A DNA stretch of 64,000 bases from the NCBI RefSeq assembly GCF_052115445.1, contig NZ_JBFRGR010000028.1, forward strand, positions 1 through 64,000, in the 5' to 3' direction. The notes beneath the pieces are model-generated. The model was not told the origin of the DNA. It saw nothing but the letters and a program-made list of their open reading frames with translations, and ran no database searches. Shown piece by piece: positions 42,501 through 50,025 of the stretch. The position numbers and the translations under genes are program-made. This DNA is from Paenibacillus_E sp052115445 (GTDB lineage: Bacteria; Bacillota; Bacilli; Paenibacillales; NBRC-103111). Each line of letters opens with the position of its first letter. Positions within the stretch are counted from its first letter, which is position 1.

Positions 42501-45423
42501 GCAGCTCACAGCTTCGGTAGATGTGGTGGGCGGAGCGGCGACGACGGTCACGTGGACGAGCAGTGATGCGAAGGTGGCGGTGGACAGCGCGGGGAAAGTA
42601 ACCGTAGCGGCAGACGCCACGCCTGGCGATTATACAATCACGGCCACGTCGACGGTGAATATCGGCAAAAAAGTGACAGCGACGATAACGGTGACGGCAG
42701 CGCCAGCGATCACTAGCGTTACCGTCACTCCAAGCACGGCAAGCGTGGTGCAAGGAGGAAGCAAGCAGCTCACAGCTACGGTAGATGCGGTGGGAGGAGC
42801 AGCAATGACAGTCACGTGGACGAGCAACGACGCGAAGGTGGCGGTGGATAGCGCGGGGGAAGTAACCGTAGCGGCAGATGCCACGCCGGGGGATTATACA
42901 ATTACGGCGACTTCGACGGTGAATAGCAGTAAAAAAGGAACCGCGACGGTTACCGTCACAGCAGCGCCAGCGATCACTAGCGTTACCGTCACTCCAATCA
43001 CGGCAAGCGTAGTGCAACGAGGAAGCAAGCAACTCACAGCTACGGTGGATGCGGTGGGAGGATCAGCGACGACGGTCACGTGGACGAGCAGCGATGCGAA
43101 GGTGGCGGTGGACAATACTGGGAAAGTAACCGTAGCAACGGACGCCACGCCAGGAAATTATACAATCACGGCCACGTCGACGGTGAATATCGGCAAAAAA
43201 GGGACAGCGACGATTACCGTGACGGCAGCACTTACCTATACAATCGCTGCAATCACGGATCAAACGTTAACAGCCCTTACTCAAGGATATGTATCGGGTA
43301 CCCAAGAAACGAGACCCGTTATCATCGTGAATACCGGTACTGGCGATTTATTGAACCTGACGGTCACGCTTAGCGACACAAGCGCTAACGATTATGTAAT
43401 TACACAGCCAGATTCTACGTTAACTAGCGGCGAATCAACAAGTTTTGACATTCATACCAAGGATGGTTTGCTGGCAAACACCTACACGGCAACGGTCACC
43501 ATATCCGCTGATCACTTGACTCCTGTAACGTTTGACGCCACGCAAGCCGTGAACTTGCCGAATGCTCCCGCAAATCCGCAAAACCTTGCGGCTGACGTCG
43601 GCGACCGTCAAATTACGCTGAGCTGGAATACAGTATCGGATGCGACGAAGTACCATATTTATATGGCAACGGATGCAGATCTAACTAATATTGTCGAAGA
43701 AGCGACGGTCACATCTTCTACCTACAGCATACAAGATCTGGTTAACGGCACCGCCTATTACTTTGTGGTAAAATCAGAAAACTTGGGCGGCTTGAGCGCG
43801 GCATCGAACCAAATAAGCGCGACTCCGGCAACGATCCCGGGAGCGCCATCCGATGTGACGGCGGTCGCGGGAAACGGACAAGCTGTGGTTACGTTTACGG
43901 CTCCGAGCGATAACGGTGGAAGTACGATTACAGAATATGAAGTGACTGCTTCACCGGGAAATATAGTCATTATCGGGGGAGCAAGTCCGATAACCTTCAC
44001 AGGATTGACGAATGAAACGAGCTATACTTTTACGGTAAAAGCGATCAACGGTGCGGGGAAAAGTGCAGCTTCCGCAGAATCGAACACCGCCATTCCGAGA
44101 GCATCAACTACGCCATCTGAGCCCTCTGAGCCATCTCAGCCTTCCGCTCCAACGACACCGGTCAATACGAGCACGGGCGTTGATATTCTTGTTAACGGGA
44201 AGGTCGAGAATGCGGGGACCGCTGCGATCGGGACGCGAGACAATCAGACCGAAATGACGGTGGTTGTGGATCAGAAAAAGCTGGATGCGAAGCTTGCAGC
44301 AGAAGGGCAACATGCCGTAGTCACGATTCCAATCAGCCGAAAATTCGATATCGTCGTTGGCGAACTGAACGGTCAAATGGTGAAGAACATGGAGGACAAG
44401 CAAGCCGTTCTGGCGTTCAAAACCGATTATGCGACTTACACGCTTCCAGCGCGACAAATCAATATAGGCGCTATATCCGAGCAGGTTGGTGCGTTAATAG
44501 CCTTACAAGACATTAAAGTGCGAATTGAAATCGCCGTTCCGACAACGGATACGTTGAAGGTTGTCGAGAGCACTGCAGCCTATGGGCAACTCGCGCTTGT
44601 CTCCCAACCGCTAAATTTTACGGTGAGAGCCGTCTATGACGATAAAATCGTTGAAGTAACGAAATTCGACGCCTATGTGGAAAGAACGATTGCCATTCCG
44701 GATGAGGTTGATCCGAACAAGATTACTACAGGCGTTGTAGTTGAAGAGGATGGGTCAGTGCGTCATGTACCGACAAAAGTCCGACATATCAACGGGATGT
44801 ATGAGGCCCAAATCAACAGTTTGACCAACAGTACGTATGCGGTCGTATGGCATCCGCTCGAATTTAGCGATATGGCGAATCACTGGGCGAAAAATGCCGT
44901 TAATGACATGGGTTCTCGAATGGTTGTAGACGGAACGGGTAGCGGTATGTTCTCTCCTGACCGAGAAATCACCCGCGCTGAATTTACAGCCATCATCGTT
45001 CGCGGATTAGGCCTTAAGTTGGAGAATGGAGCAACGCCATTCTCGGATGTGAAATTGGCGGATTGGTACAGTAGCGCTGTCAAAACGGCTTATTCCTATC
45101 AGTTGATCAGCGGCTTGGATGACGTTACATTCCGACCGAATGACACGATTACGAGAGAACAGGCCATGGTTATTCTGTCCAATGCGATGGTGATAACCGG
45201 TTTGAAAGACAAGGTGTTCGAACAATCAGCCGCCGCCGAACTTCTTCCGTTTGAAGATACATCGGAAGTGTCCTCATGGGCACAAAGCAGTGTTGCGGAC
45301 AATGTGATGGCTGGTATTATTTTTGGAAGAAACGGGGCTATACTTGCGCCCAAAGGTTACATCACCCGAGCCGAGGTTGCAACTATGGTTCAGAGATTAT
45401 TGCAAAAATCGGGTCTGATTTAA
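39550..45423 (+). CDS. Giant S-layer-anchored surface protein with propeller-like, Ig-like and FN3 domains
   Basis: A 1957-residue exported protein starting at TTG 39550 behind AGGAAG; the nearby ATG 39543 is in another frame that soon stops. Signal peptide: basic start, LLAIMLMIPLLF, cleavage near ANA|A. Residues about 45-430 are seven or so 55-residue propeller-like repeats (IRVKKYNGTGWTS). Nine Ig-like (BIG2-type) repeats of about 88 residues span 436-1229. Then comes a choice-of-anchor-like domain (TYTIAAITDQTLTALTQGY), two fibronectin type III domains (1337-1515), a Pro/Ser/Thr linker and a conserved beta domain. Three SLH domains at the C-terminus (FSDMANHWAK, FSDVKLADWY, FEDTSEVSSWAQ) anchor it to cell-wall polymer. 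The N at 41187 falls in gtn, Val regardless. Confidence 0.9.
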   Translation: MIPKIRLGINNRQRRIRKSVHVLLAIMLMIPLLFSGGGAANAANGWSMIDGGGPNGLNVNAANRAESPAMVVWNGEVYVTWQEKVVPGVTAAQIRVKKYNGTGWTSVDGNGPNGLNMNSGKEGTMPTLAVFNGSLYLAWVEAVTSSYGQIRVKKYNGTGWTSAEGESTTGINVDAAKGANFPTLVEYNNALYASWSELGKIYVKRYNGTEWMSVDGGTNGLNIDPAKAAAFPALAVLGNELIAVWSELSGSIYQLRAKKYDGTSWTTIDGGATGLNIATGKSAYYPTLAAVDGVLYAAWHEPADSTTDDQIRVKKYDGNAWSSVDGGGKYGINVSTAFRANYVKLAVANHDLYAVWSEHSGMAGSTPVFKIRAKMYNGTVWTSAEYGLNGFIVDNTKAAFNPAITVLNNGLFVAWEEQNSSGMEQLRVANLPAPAVNSVAVTPGTAIIAQGGSKNLTAAVDAVGGAATTVTWTSSDAKVVVDSAGEVTVAADATPGDYMITATSTVNNSKTGTATITVIPPTINSVLVSPIRATVVQGGSRQFAAXVDAVGGSATTVTWTSSDVADKVTVSSTGNVTVAADAVPGVYTITATSTVDISKKGTAPVTVTATPAINSVTVSPITANVVQGGSKNLTATVDAVGGAATTVTWTSSDAKVVVDSAGKVTVATDAALGDYTITATSTANNSKKGTATITVTTAPAINSVSVSPSTASVVQGGTEQLTATVDAVGGAATTVTWTSSDAKVVVDSAGKVTVATGAPPGNYTITATSTFNNSKKGTATITVTAIPPAVNSVTVTPSTASVVQGGSKQLTATVDAVGGAATTVTWTSSDAKVVVDSAGEVTVAADATPGDYTIMATSTVNSSKKGTATITVTAAPAINSVTVSPSTASVVQGGSKQLTATVDAVGGAATTVTWTSSDAKVVVDSAGEVTVAADATPGDYTITATSTVNSSKKGTATITVTAAPAINSVTVSPSTGSVVQGGSKQLTASVDVVGGAATTVTWTSSDAKVAVDSAGKVTVAADATPGDYTITATSTVNIGKKVTATITVTAAPAITSVTVTPSTASVVQGGSKQLTATVDAVGGAAMTVTWTSNDAKVAVDSAGEVTVAADATPGDYTITATSTVNSSKKGTATVTVTAAPAITSVTVTPITASVVQRGSKQLTATVDAVGGSATTVTWTSSDAKVAVDNTGKVTVATDATPGNYTITATSTVNIGKKGTATITVTAALTYTIAAITDQTLTALTQGYVSGTQETRPVIIVNTGTGDLLNLTVTLSDTSANDYVITQPDSTLTSGESTSFDIHTKDGLLANTYTATVTISADHLTPVTFDATQAVNLPNAPANPQNLAADVGDRQITLSWNTVSDATKYHIYMATDADLTNIVEEATVTSSTYSIQDLVNGTAYYFVVKSENLGGLSAASNQISATPATIPGAPSDVTAVAGNGQAVVTFTAPSDNGGSTITEYEVTASPGNIVIIGGASPITFTGLTNETSYTFTVKAINGAGKSAASAESNTAIPRASTTPSEPSEPSQPSAPTTPVNTSTGVDILVNGKVENAGTAAIGTRDNQTEMTVVVDQKKLDAKLAAEGQHAVVTIPISRKFDIVVGELNGQMVKNMEDKQAVLAFKTDYATYTLPARQINIGAISEQVGALIALQDIKVRIEIAVPTTDTLKVVESTAAYGQLALVSQPLNFTVRAVYDDKIVEVTKFDAYVERTIAIPDEVDPNKITTGVVVEEDGSVRHVPTKVRHINGMYEAQINSLTNSTYAVVWHPLEFSDMANHWAKNAVNDMGSRMVVDGTGSGMFSPDREITRAEFTAIIVRGLGLKLENGATPFSDVKLADWYSSAVKTAYSYQLISGLDDVTFRPNDTITREQAMVILSNAMVITGLKDKVFEQSAAAELLPFEDTSEVSSWAQSSVADNVMAGIIFGRNGAILAPKGYITRAEVATMVQRLLQKSGLI
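40855..43236 (+). repeat. Nine tandem ~264-bp repeats encoding Ig-like domains
   Basis: Units begin at 40855, 41116, 41386, 41650, 41917, 42181, 42445, 42709 and 42973, mostly 264 bases apart (one each of 261, 267 and 270). Several units share long identical stretches, so copy number can change by recombination and assembly may have collapsed or expanded them. Confidence 0.9.
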
Positions 45424-45515
45424 GCGTTGTTTTCCATTCCAATCTTTGTTTCACCACCTCTCCTAAAGGGTAAAAAGTACAAACAAGCATCATATCCTTC
45501 AGGAGGTGTTCGACT

Positions 45516-45887
45516 ATGGAAGCAAACAATACGTTTCACGAGGCTGAGGAGGAGATTGTTCTACAAAAGCAAGGCAACGCCTTCATCCTCAGCACGCTGT
45601 CAGGTACGGTCGGCGAGATTACTTACAGGCTGGTCGATACCGATACCTGGGTAATTGAACATACCTACGTGGACCCGCGCTACCGTGGTCGTCAACTGGG
45701 TAAACAGCTGCTGGACATGGTCGTCCATGAAGCCCGTGACAAAGGGCGCAAGATTATCCCTTCCTGCTCCTTCGCGTTGGAGGAATTCAAGAAAAACGCC
45801 ACGTATGCCGATGTTTGGGATAATGATAAAACGGCGAGCGAGTTCTCCGACACGTATAGCTCAGGCAGCGCCATAATGAAGCGATAG
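45516..45887 (+). CDS. Small GNAT-family N-acetyltransferase (YjdJ-like)
   Basis: A 123-residue protein of the compact Gcn5-related acetyltransferase type. The acetyl-CoA site is visible as VDPRYRGRQLGKQLLDMVV, preceded by the beta strands GEITYRLVDTDTWVIEHTYV and followed by IIPSCSFALEEFKKN. The substrate is unknown. AGGAGGTG lies eight bases before the ATG. It is 92 bases after the surface protein and followed by its own terminator. Confidence 0.85.
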   Translation: MEANNTFHEAEEEIVLQKQGNAFILSTLSGTVGEITYRLVDTDTWVIEHTYVDPRYRGRQLGKQLLDMVVHEARDKGRKIIPSCSFALEEFKKNATYADVWDNDKTASEFSDTYSSGSAIMKR

Positions 45888-45898
45888 GAATTCACCGC

Positions 45899-45937
45899 AA
45901 GCAGGCTAGCGTCCGACAGGATGCGGGCCTGTTTGTG
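45899..45937 (+). terminator. Terminator after the GNAT gene
   Basis: Stem aagcaggc (45899-45906) / gcctgttt (45927-45934) followed by gtgtttt. Confidence 0.55.
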
Positions 45938-45959
45938 TTTTATGGCTGCCAATTCGTGT

Positions 45960-46160
45960 TTAGATGTATAAACTGCAGCTAATTTGCTCGAGTTAGACGT
46001 ACTTTCGTGATTAAATGGAAAAAGTGCATTTAATTTGGATGGAATTTGAAGAATCGAGCAAATCGAAGGGATTTAACGACAGGAAATACAGTTAATCTTT
46101 CGAATTCGAGAAATCCGCTTCAAATAGATGGAGAAAATCCAGTTAGATTGTGGGAAGCAG
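45960..46160. repeat. Intergenic region with degenerate CAGTTAA-core repeats
   Basis: No gene recognised. Repeated units of about 35-50 bases share a core such as tacagttaatctttcg (near 46088), atccagttagattg (near 46138) and related forms (actgcagctaatttgctcg, gtgcatttaatttgg). Similar units occur at 53100-53300. Confidence 0.45.
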
Positions 46161-46196
46161 GTTTATTCCTTATTTATTCCATATCGGTCATTGACG

Positions 46197-46245
46197 AAAA
46201 AGAGGCTGTTTCCAAAAGTCTAAATAGACTTTTGAGACAGCCTCT
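46197..46245 (-). terminator. Terminator of the YflT-like gene
   Basis: Long inverted repeat: agaggctgt / acagcctct with inner aaaagtcta / tagactttt, followed on the minus strand by TTTTT. Confidence 0.8.
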
Positions 46246-46321
46246 TGTCGGTCTTAGCTATGCACAGGTTATGCTGTCGGCATGCCATATGTCATGCGGT
46301 CGGCATGGCACATCGCCGGCT

Positions 46322-46882
46322 TTACAAGTTATTGCGATAGCGGTTGTTGGCGCCGCCTGTGTTGCTTACGTACCCGTAGTCCGGACTGTATGTATCCGCA
46401 TTGAGCGACTTGTGGGCGCGGAAAATCCGATAAGCCAGATTAGCGCGTTCGGCATCGCCGTCTACGAGAACGAGCACTTTGCCATTTTGAACATATTCGT
46501 CATAAAGCATCGCGTCCTTCTCGGGGATACCGAGTCCGATCAAGCCGCCGACCAGTCCGCCTGCACCTGCCCCGACAGCTGCACCTGTTAAGGTCGCCAC
46601 GATCGGACCTGCTACAAGGATGGGACCCAGCCCGGGAATCGCCAAAGCGCCGATGCTCACGAGCAGCCCCGTCACCCCGCCTAGTACGCCGCCTGTCGCC
46701 GCGCCTGTTGCCAGACCTTCTTCCGCTTTGGTCGCGGTCGCTTCTTCGATGTGGTCCAGATCACCGCGGTTGCGGCCCACTACGGAGAGTTCCTCCGAGC
46801 GATATCCCTCTGCCTTCAATTGGTTGATAACGCGAATCGCTTCTTCTTCCGTGTTGAATACGCCGATAATATGTTTGCTCAT
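46322..46882 (-). CDS. General stress protein, YflT-like with glycine-zipper region
   Basis: A 186-residue protein. The N-terminal 60 residues (IIGVFNTEEEAIRVINQLKA, YRSEELSVVGRN) match the heat-induced stress protein YflT/GSP17M-type domain. A Gly/Ala-rich hydrophobic stretch (about 65-135) alternates GG and VG motifs as in glycine zippers, suggesting membrane association. The C-terminus is Asn/Tyr-rich. ATG 46882 follows GGAGGGATTACC, and a sigma-B-like promoter lies farther upstream, fitting a general stress role. Confidence 0.75.
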   Translation of the reverse strand: MSKHIIGVFNTEEEAIRVINQLKAEGYRSEELSVVGRNRGDLDHIEEATATKAEEGLATGAATGGVLGGVTGLLVSIGALAIPGLGPILVAGPIVATLTGAAVGAGAGGLVGGLIGLGIPEKDAMLYDEYVQNGKVLVLVDGDAERANLAYRIFRAHKSLNADTYSPDYGYVSNTGGANNRYRNNL

Positions 46883-46946
46883 GGTAATCCCTCCTGGAAA
46901 GTTGAGTATTAGCAAGCCGCTTCAGGCGACTGCGGCATAGGGTTAC

Positions 46947-46972
46947 TTACCCCAAATCCCCTGATATTAAAC
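46947..46972 (-). promoter_or_regulatory. Sigma-B-like promoter of the YflT-like gene
   Basis: On the minus strand GTTTAA (46972-46967), 14-base spacer, GGGTAA (46952-46947), close to the sigma-B consensus GTTTAA-N12-15-GGGTAT. Confidence 0.5.
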
Positions 46973-47059
46973 AACTTTCAATGGAGCGGGGTGAAAAACT
47001 TAATTTTCGACCGTTGGGTGTTTTTTTACCTCTTTAGGTGATTTATAGACGTGCAATCA

Positions 47060-47089
47060 TTGCGATCCCTATACACAAACCTATATACT
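47060..47089 (+). promoter_or_regulatory. Promoter of the TerD cluster
   Basis: TTGCGA (47060-47065), 18-base spacer, TATACT (47084-47089). Confidence 0.4.
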
Positions 47090-47145
47090 AGTTTTAGGAA
47101 CCGATATATCAATACCCATTATTTGATCTGAAAGGTGAGATAACC

Positions 47146-47721
47146 ATGTCGATTGATTTATCCAAAGGTCAACGCATTGACCTAACCAAAACCAACCCAG
47201 GTCTTACCAAAATCATTGTAGGACTTGGCTGGGATACCAATAGATATAATGGCGGTGGAGATTTCGATCTCGATGCTTCTGCGTTTCTTCTTCATGAAGA
47301 TGGCAAAGCCAAGTCAGCTGCAGATTTCGTTTTTTATAACAACCTTAAAGCTTATGATGGTGCTGTTGTTCATACAGGAGACAATCGTACGGGTGAAGGC
47401 GATGGCGATGATGAGCAGATTTTGATCGATTTTGCCAAAGTCCCTGCCGCGATCTCTCGTATCGGTATTACCGTTACGATTCATGATGCGCAGCAACGTT
47501 CTCAAAATTTTGGACAAGTGAGCCACGCTTTCGTAAGGGTAGTAAATGAAGCGAATCAGAATGAGATTCTCCGTTATGATTTAGGTGAAGACTTCTCCAT
47601 TGAAACAGCGGTCGTCTTCTGTGAGTTTTATCGTCATGGAAGTGATTGGAAATTCCAAGCGGTAGGTAGTGGTTTCTCAGGCGGTTTGGCTGCGCTAGTT
47701 ACGAACTATGGCTTGAGCTAG
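47146..47721 (+). CDS. TerD family stress protein
   Basis: Calcium-binding TerD-fold protein of 191 residues, related to tellurite-resistance TerD/TerE and Bacillus general stress proteins. Typical motifs are LSKGQRIDLTKTNPGL, LGWDTN, DFDLDASAFLL, HTGDNRTGEGDGDDEQI (the calcium-binding acidic loop), and RYDLGEDFSIETAVVF. GGTGAG precedes the ATG. It leads a three-gene cluster with a TerA-like gene and an orphan; no terC or other ter genes are in the window. Confidence 0.9.
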   Translation: MSIDLSKGQRIDLTKTNPGLTKIIVGLGWDTNRYNGGGDFDLDASAFLLHEDGKAKSAADFVFYNNLKAYDGAVVHTGDNRTGEGDGDDEQILIDFAKVPAAISRIGITVTIHDAQQRSQNFGQVSHAFVRVVNEANQNEILRYDLGEDFSIETAVVFCEFYRHGSDWKFQAVGSGFSGGLAALVTNYGLS

Positions 47722-47800
47722 AGGTTGGCTTGTAAAGGGTGGTTGCCTTCTGGTTGCCACCTTTCTGTTTACATCTTTTACAAAGAAGGGTGAAGTCAAC

Positions 47801-49033
47801 ATGAGCGTTGTTGCTGTAATCAAAGGACAAAAGGTAGATGTAACGAAAGTGCATGCATCGCTTACCAATCTAACTGTCTTTATCGGTTGGCAGGCTCCCA
47901 ATCACATTGAGCTCGATACTTCGGCCTTTTTACTTGCGCAGAACAGTAAGGTTCGTGGTGATGAAGATCTTATCTTTTACGGAAATCCGAGCAATAGCTT
48001 TATAACATACATCGAGAAGCAGGCAAATGAAAGACAGCTGAATATCGATCTGAAACGAGTATTGACTGACGTTGAACGAATTGCTTTTACACTTACGATC
48101 TATGAAAGTGAAGCGAGGCGTCAAAATTTTAGTGCGGTCAGCAGCGTCTATCTCCGTTTCGTGAATCAAGCAACAGGGCAAGAAATACTTCGTTATGACT
48201 TGGGTAATCAGTTCTCCGTAGAATCGGCCATTGTTATAGGAGAATTATATAGATACAACGGTGAGTGGAAGTTCAGTGCAATCGGTGCTGGATACGCTGG
48301 AGGGCTTAAAGCGCTATGTGCGAGTTATGGTGTTGTTGTAGATAATGAGCAGCCAACGTTGAAAGCTCCAGAAATTCAGATCGCGCCGCCGGAACCGAAA
48401 TCGATACCAGAAAAGGGACCACAGATTAATCTTTCCAAAATTGTATTAACGAAAAANGGAGATAAAATCAACCTCGAGAAGAAGTCGGGCGGTCTAGGGG
48501 AAATCTTAATCAACCTGAATTGGAATCAACAACCGGCAAGCAACCGTGGCTTCTGGGGGGAATCATCTAGCGGGATCGATCTTGATTTAGCTTGTCTGTA
48601 TGAACTTAATGATGGCAGAAAAGGGTTAATTCAGGCGCTAGGCAATTCATTTGGATCGCTTACGCGTGAACCTTATATCGCTCTTGATGGTGATGATCGA
48701 ACAGGCTCGGTTAAAACCGGAGAGAACATTCGCATTAATGGAACCAAGCTGGCCAATTTCAAGCGGATTCTGATTTTCACCTTCATTTACGAGGGTGTGT
48801 CGAAATGGTCTGAAGCGGATGGCATCGTCACAATTAAGCAAAATGGCGGACCTGACATCATTGTTAATCTCGATGAGCATGATAACGATCTCCGGATGTG
48901 TGCCATCGCTATGATTCAGAATGTGAAGGATGAAACGTTAAGTATTGAGCGAATCGTGAGGCATTTTCAGGGGCATCAAGAGCTGGATAAGGCCTATAAC
49001 TGGGGTTTAAGTTGGGTCAGAGCGAGCAAGTAG
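47801..49033 (+). CDS. TerA-like protein with two TerD domains
   Basis: A 410-residue protein built from two TerD-type domains joined by a Pro/Glu-rich linker. The first (1-180) keeps the overall fold (IELDTSAFLLAQ, RYDLGNQFSVESAIV) but lacks the acidic calcium loop, having YIEKQANERQLN in its place. The second (about 205-410) has DLDLACLYEL and LDGDDRTGSVKTGENI, so calcium binding is likely kept there, and resembles TerA. The N at 48457 falls in aan (Asn or Lys). It is 79 bases downstream of terD. Confidence 0.85.
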   Translation: MSVVAVIKGQKVDVTKVHASLTNLTVFIGWQAPNHIELDTSAFLLAQNSKVRGDEDLIFYGNPSNSFITYIEKQANERQLNIDLKRVLTDVERIAFTLTIYESEARRQNFSAVSSVYLRFVNQATGQEILRYDLGNQFSVESAIVIGELYRYNGEWKFSAIGAGYAGGLKALCASYGVVVDNEQPTLKAPEIQIAPPEPKSIPEKGPQINLSKIVLTKXGDKINLEKKSGGLGEILINLNWNQQPASNRGFWGESSSGIDLDLACLYELNDGRKGLIQALGNSFGSLTREPYIALDGDDRTGSVKTGENIRINGTKLANFKRILIFTFIYEGVSKWSEADGIVTIKQNGGPDIIVNLDEHDNDLRMCAIAMIQNVKDETLSIERIVRHFQGHQELDKAYNWGLSWVRASK

Positions 49034-49066
49034 CTCAATTAGGTTGTCGTTGCAGGAGGTTAGGCT

Positions 49067-49612
49067 ATGTTAGAATTTTCTTTTGAAATCATGTCAGATT
49101 CTAATATTAACATCGAATATATCTATGGCAGCGAGCTGTTCAAGTTAAATCTTTTTCTGAAAAATGGTTCTTGGACCATCCACCCCTTCGACGGAATGCT
49201 CCTTCAAAATCGAGAATTATGCAAACTCGTCATCATTGACTTATTCAAAAATAAATATTTTCAAATCATGCTGGCGAAAGAAAATATTGCTTTGTCGAGT
49301 CTACGAACATCGATTGAATTGGAGCCCTCGAGAGAAGCTGAGGCATCTAATCCTGCTGAGCGCAGAGGGGGCAGATGGGAAGATCCGATTGATCAAACAG
49401 AAGAATTCATTGGCAATCATTCCATTGAAGAAATTATCCAAATCGAGCATGATTTACTTGAGCAAAGAGTTACCTTTTACGGAGATTTGTTGAAGAAAAT
49501 GTTCATGGATAACTATGGTCCTGGAGATTATGAGTTTGATAAGGTGCAGTCCCTGGTACGTATATTCAAGGAGTCACAAGGTAAGATGATCGAGCTTACG
49601 AATACCAAGTAG
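49067..49612 (+). CDS. Unknown protein of the TerD cluster
   Basis: A 181-residue protein I do not recognise. The N-terminal 75 residues look beta-rich (FSFEIMSDSNINIEYIYG). A charged, probably disordered segment (EPSREAEASNPAERRGGRW) follows, then a helical C-terminus (SIEEIIQIEHDLLEQRVTFY). The start follows GCAGGAGG. It is the last gene of the TerD cluster, ends at a strong terminator, and so presumably works with the two TerD-family proteins. Confidence 0.7.
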   Translation: MLEFSFEIMSDSNINIEYIYGSELFKLNLFLKNGSWTIHPFDGMLLQNRELCKLVIIDLFKNKYFQIMLAKENIALSSLRTSIELEPSREAEASNPAERRGGRWEDPIDQTEEFIGNHSIEEIIQIEHDLLEQRVTFYGDLLKKMFMDNYGPGDYEFDKVQSLVRIFKESQGKMIELTNTK

Positions 49613-49631
49613 TCGATAGGGATTACTGAGC

Positions 49632-49677
49632 AATAGACCTCACCTGCCAACGAAATGGCCAGGGAGGTCTATTTTTT
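49632..49677 (+). terminator. Terminator of the TerD cluster
   Basis: 10-bp stem aatagacctc / gaggtctatt followed by a T-run. Confidence 0.85.
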
Positions 49678-50007
49678 CGTGTTTTTATTACCTTTTTACA
49701 TGCGAGATCAAGAAAAGAGAAGTGGAGTCAAAAATGTCATATATCTGCCAAATGGCTTCCTGCAAGCGAATTTCATTGTTGAAAAAATGTCTAATAGACG
49801 GCGTAGCCCGTCAAGTCCTACAGTTAGTACACGGGCCAATCGTACCAACTGGTATGAGCTGTATGGGTCATCGTTATGGATTCTGGTTGGCGAGGAGGGA
49901 AGAAGGAGCAGTTCTGACCGAAGGCAGAAAGTGATTCTTAGGATATGCAAAACCTTGCACGATGAGGAATTACCGAGAGCATGCACAATCCTCTCATAGC
50001 TCGAACA
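49678..50007. other. Intergenic region, no convincing gene
   Basis: Overlapping frames of 70-114 codons are open here on both strands, but none has a good start site or recognisable sequence. It may be the upstream control region of the lyase gene, or contain gene remnants. Confidence 0.3.
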
Positions 50008-50025
50008 GAAGGAGTGAAAATAACA

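Noticed and set aside
41206..43032. Long minus-strand open frame (about 600 codons) across the Ig-like repeats
   Set aside because: It is the antisense of a repeated coding unit; the same open pattern repeats with each copy, the peptide is Arg/His/Cys-rich low complexity, and there is no start site.
40855..43236. Tandem repeats as a CRISPR array
   Set aside because: Units are 264 bases, contiguous and in frame with a large surface protein; there are no short repeats separated by unique spacers.
46046..46591. 181-codon plus-strand frame
   Set aside because: It runs through the terminator and antisense to the YflT-like gene, which has a strong start site, known family sequence and promoter.
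36820..48457. Single N calls as signs of real polymorphism in protein sequence
   Set aside because: At 36820 and 41187 the N is a silent third base (Pro and Val); at 48457 it gives Asn or Lys. These are base-call gaps.
49655..49999. 114-codon plus-strand frame before the lyase
   Set aside because: No ribosome binding site, begins inside a terminator, and the peptide is not family-like.
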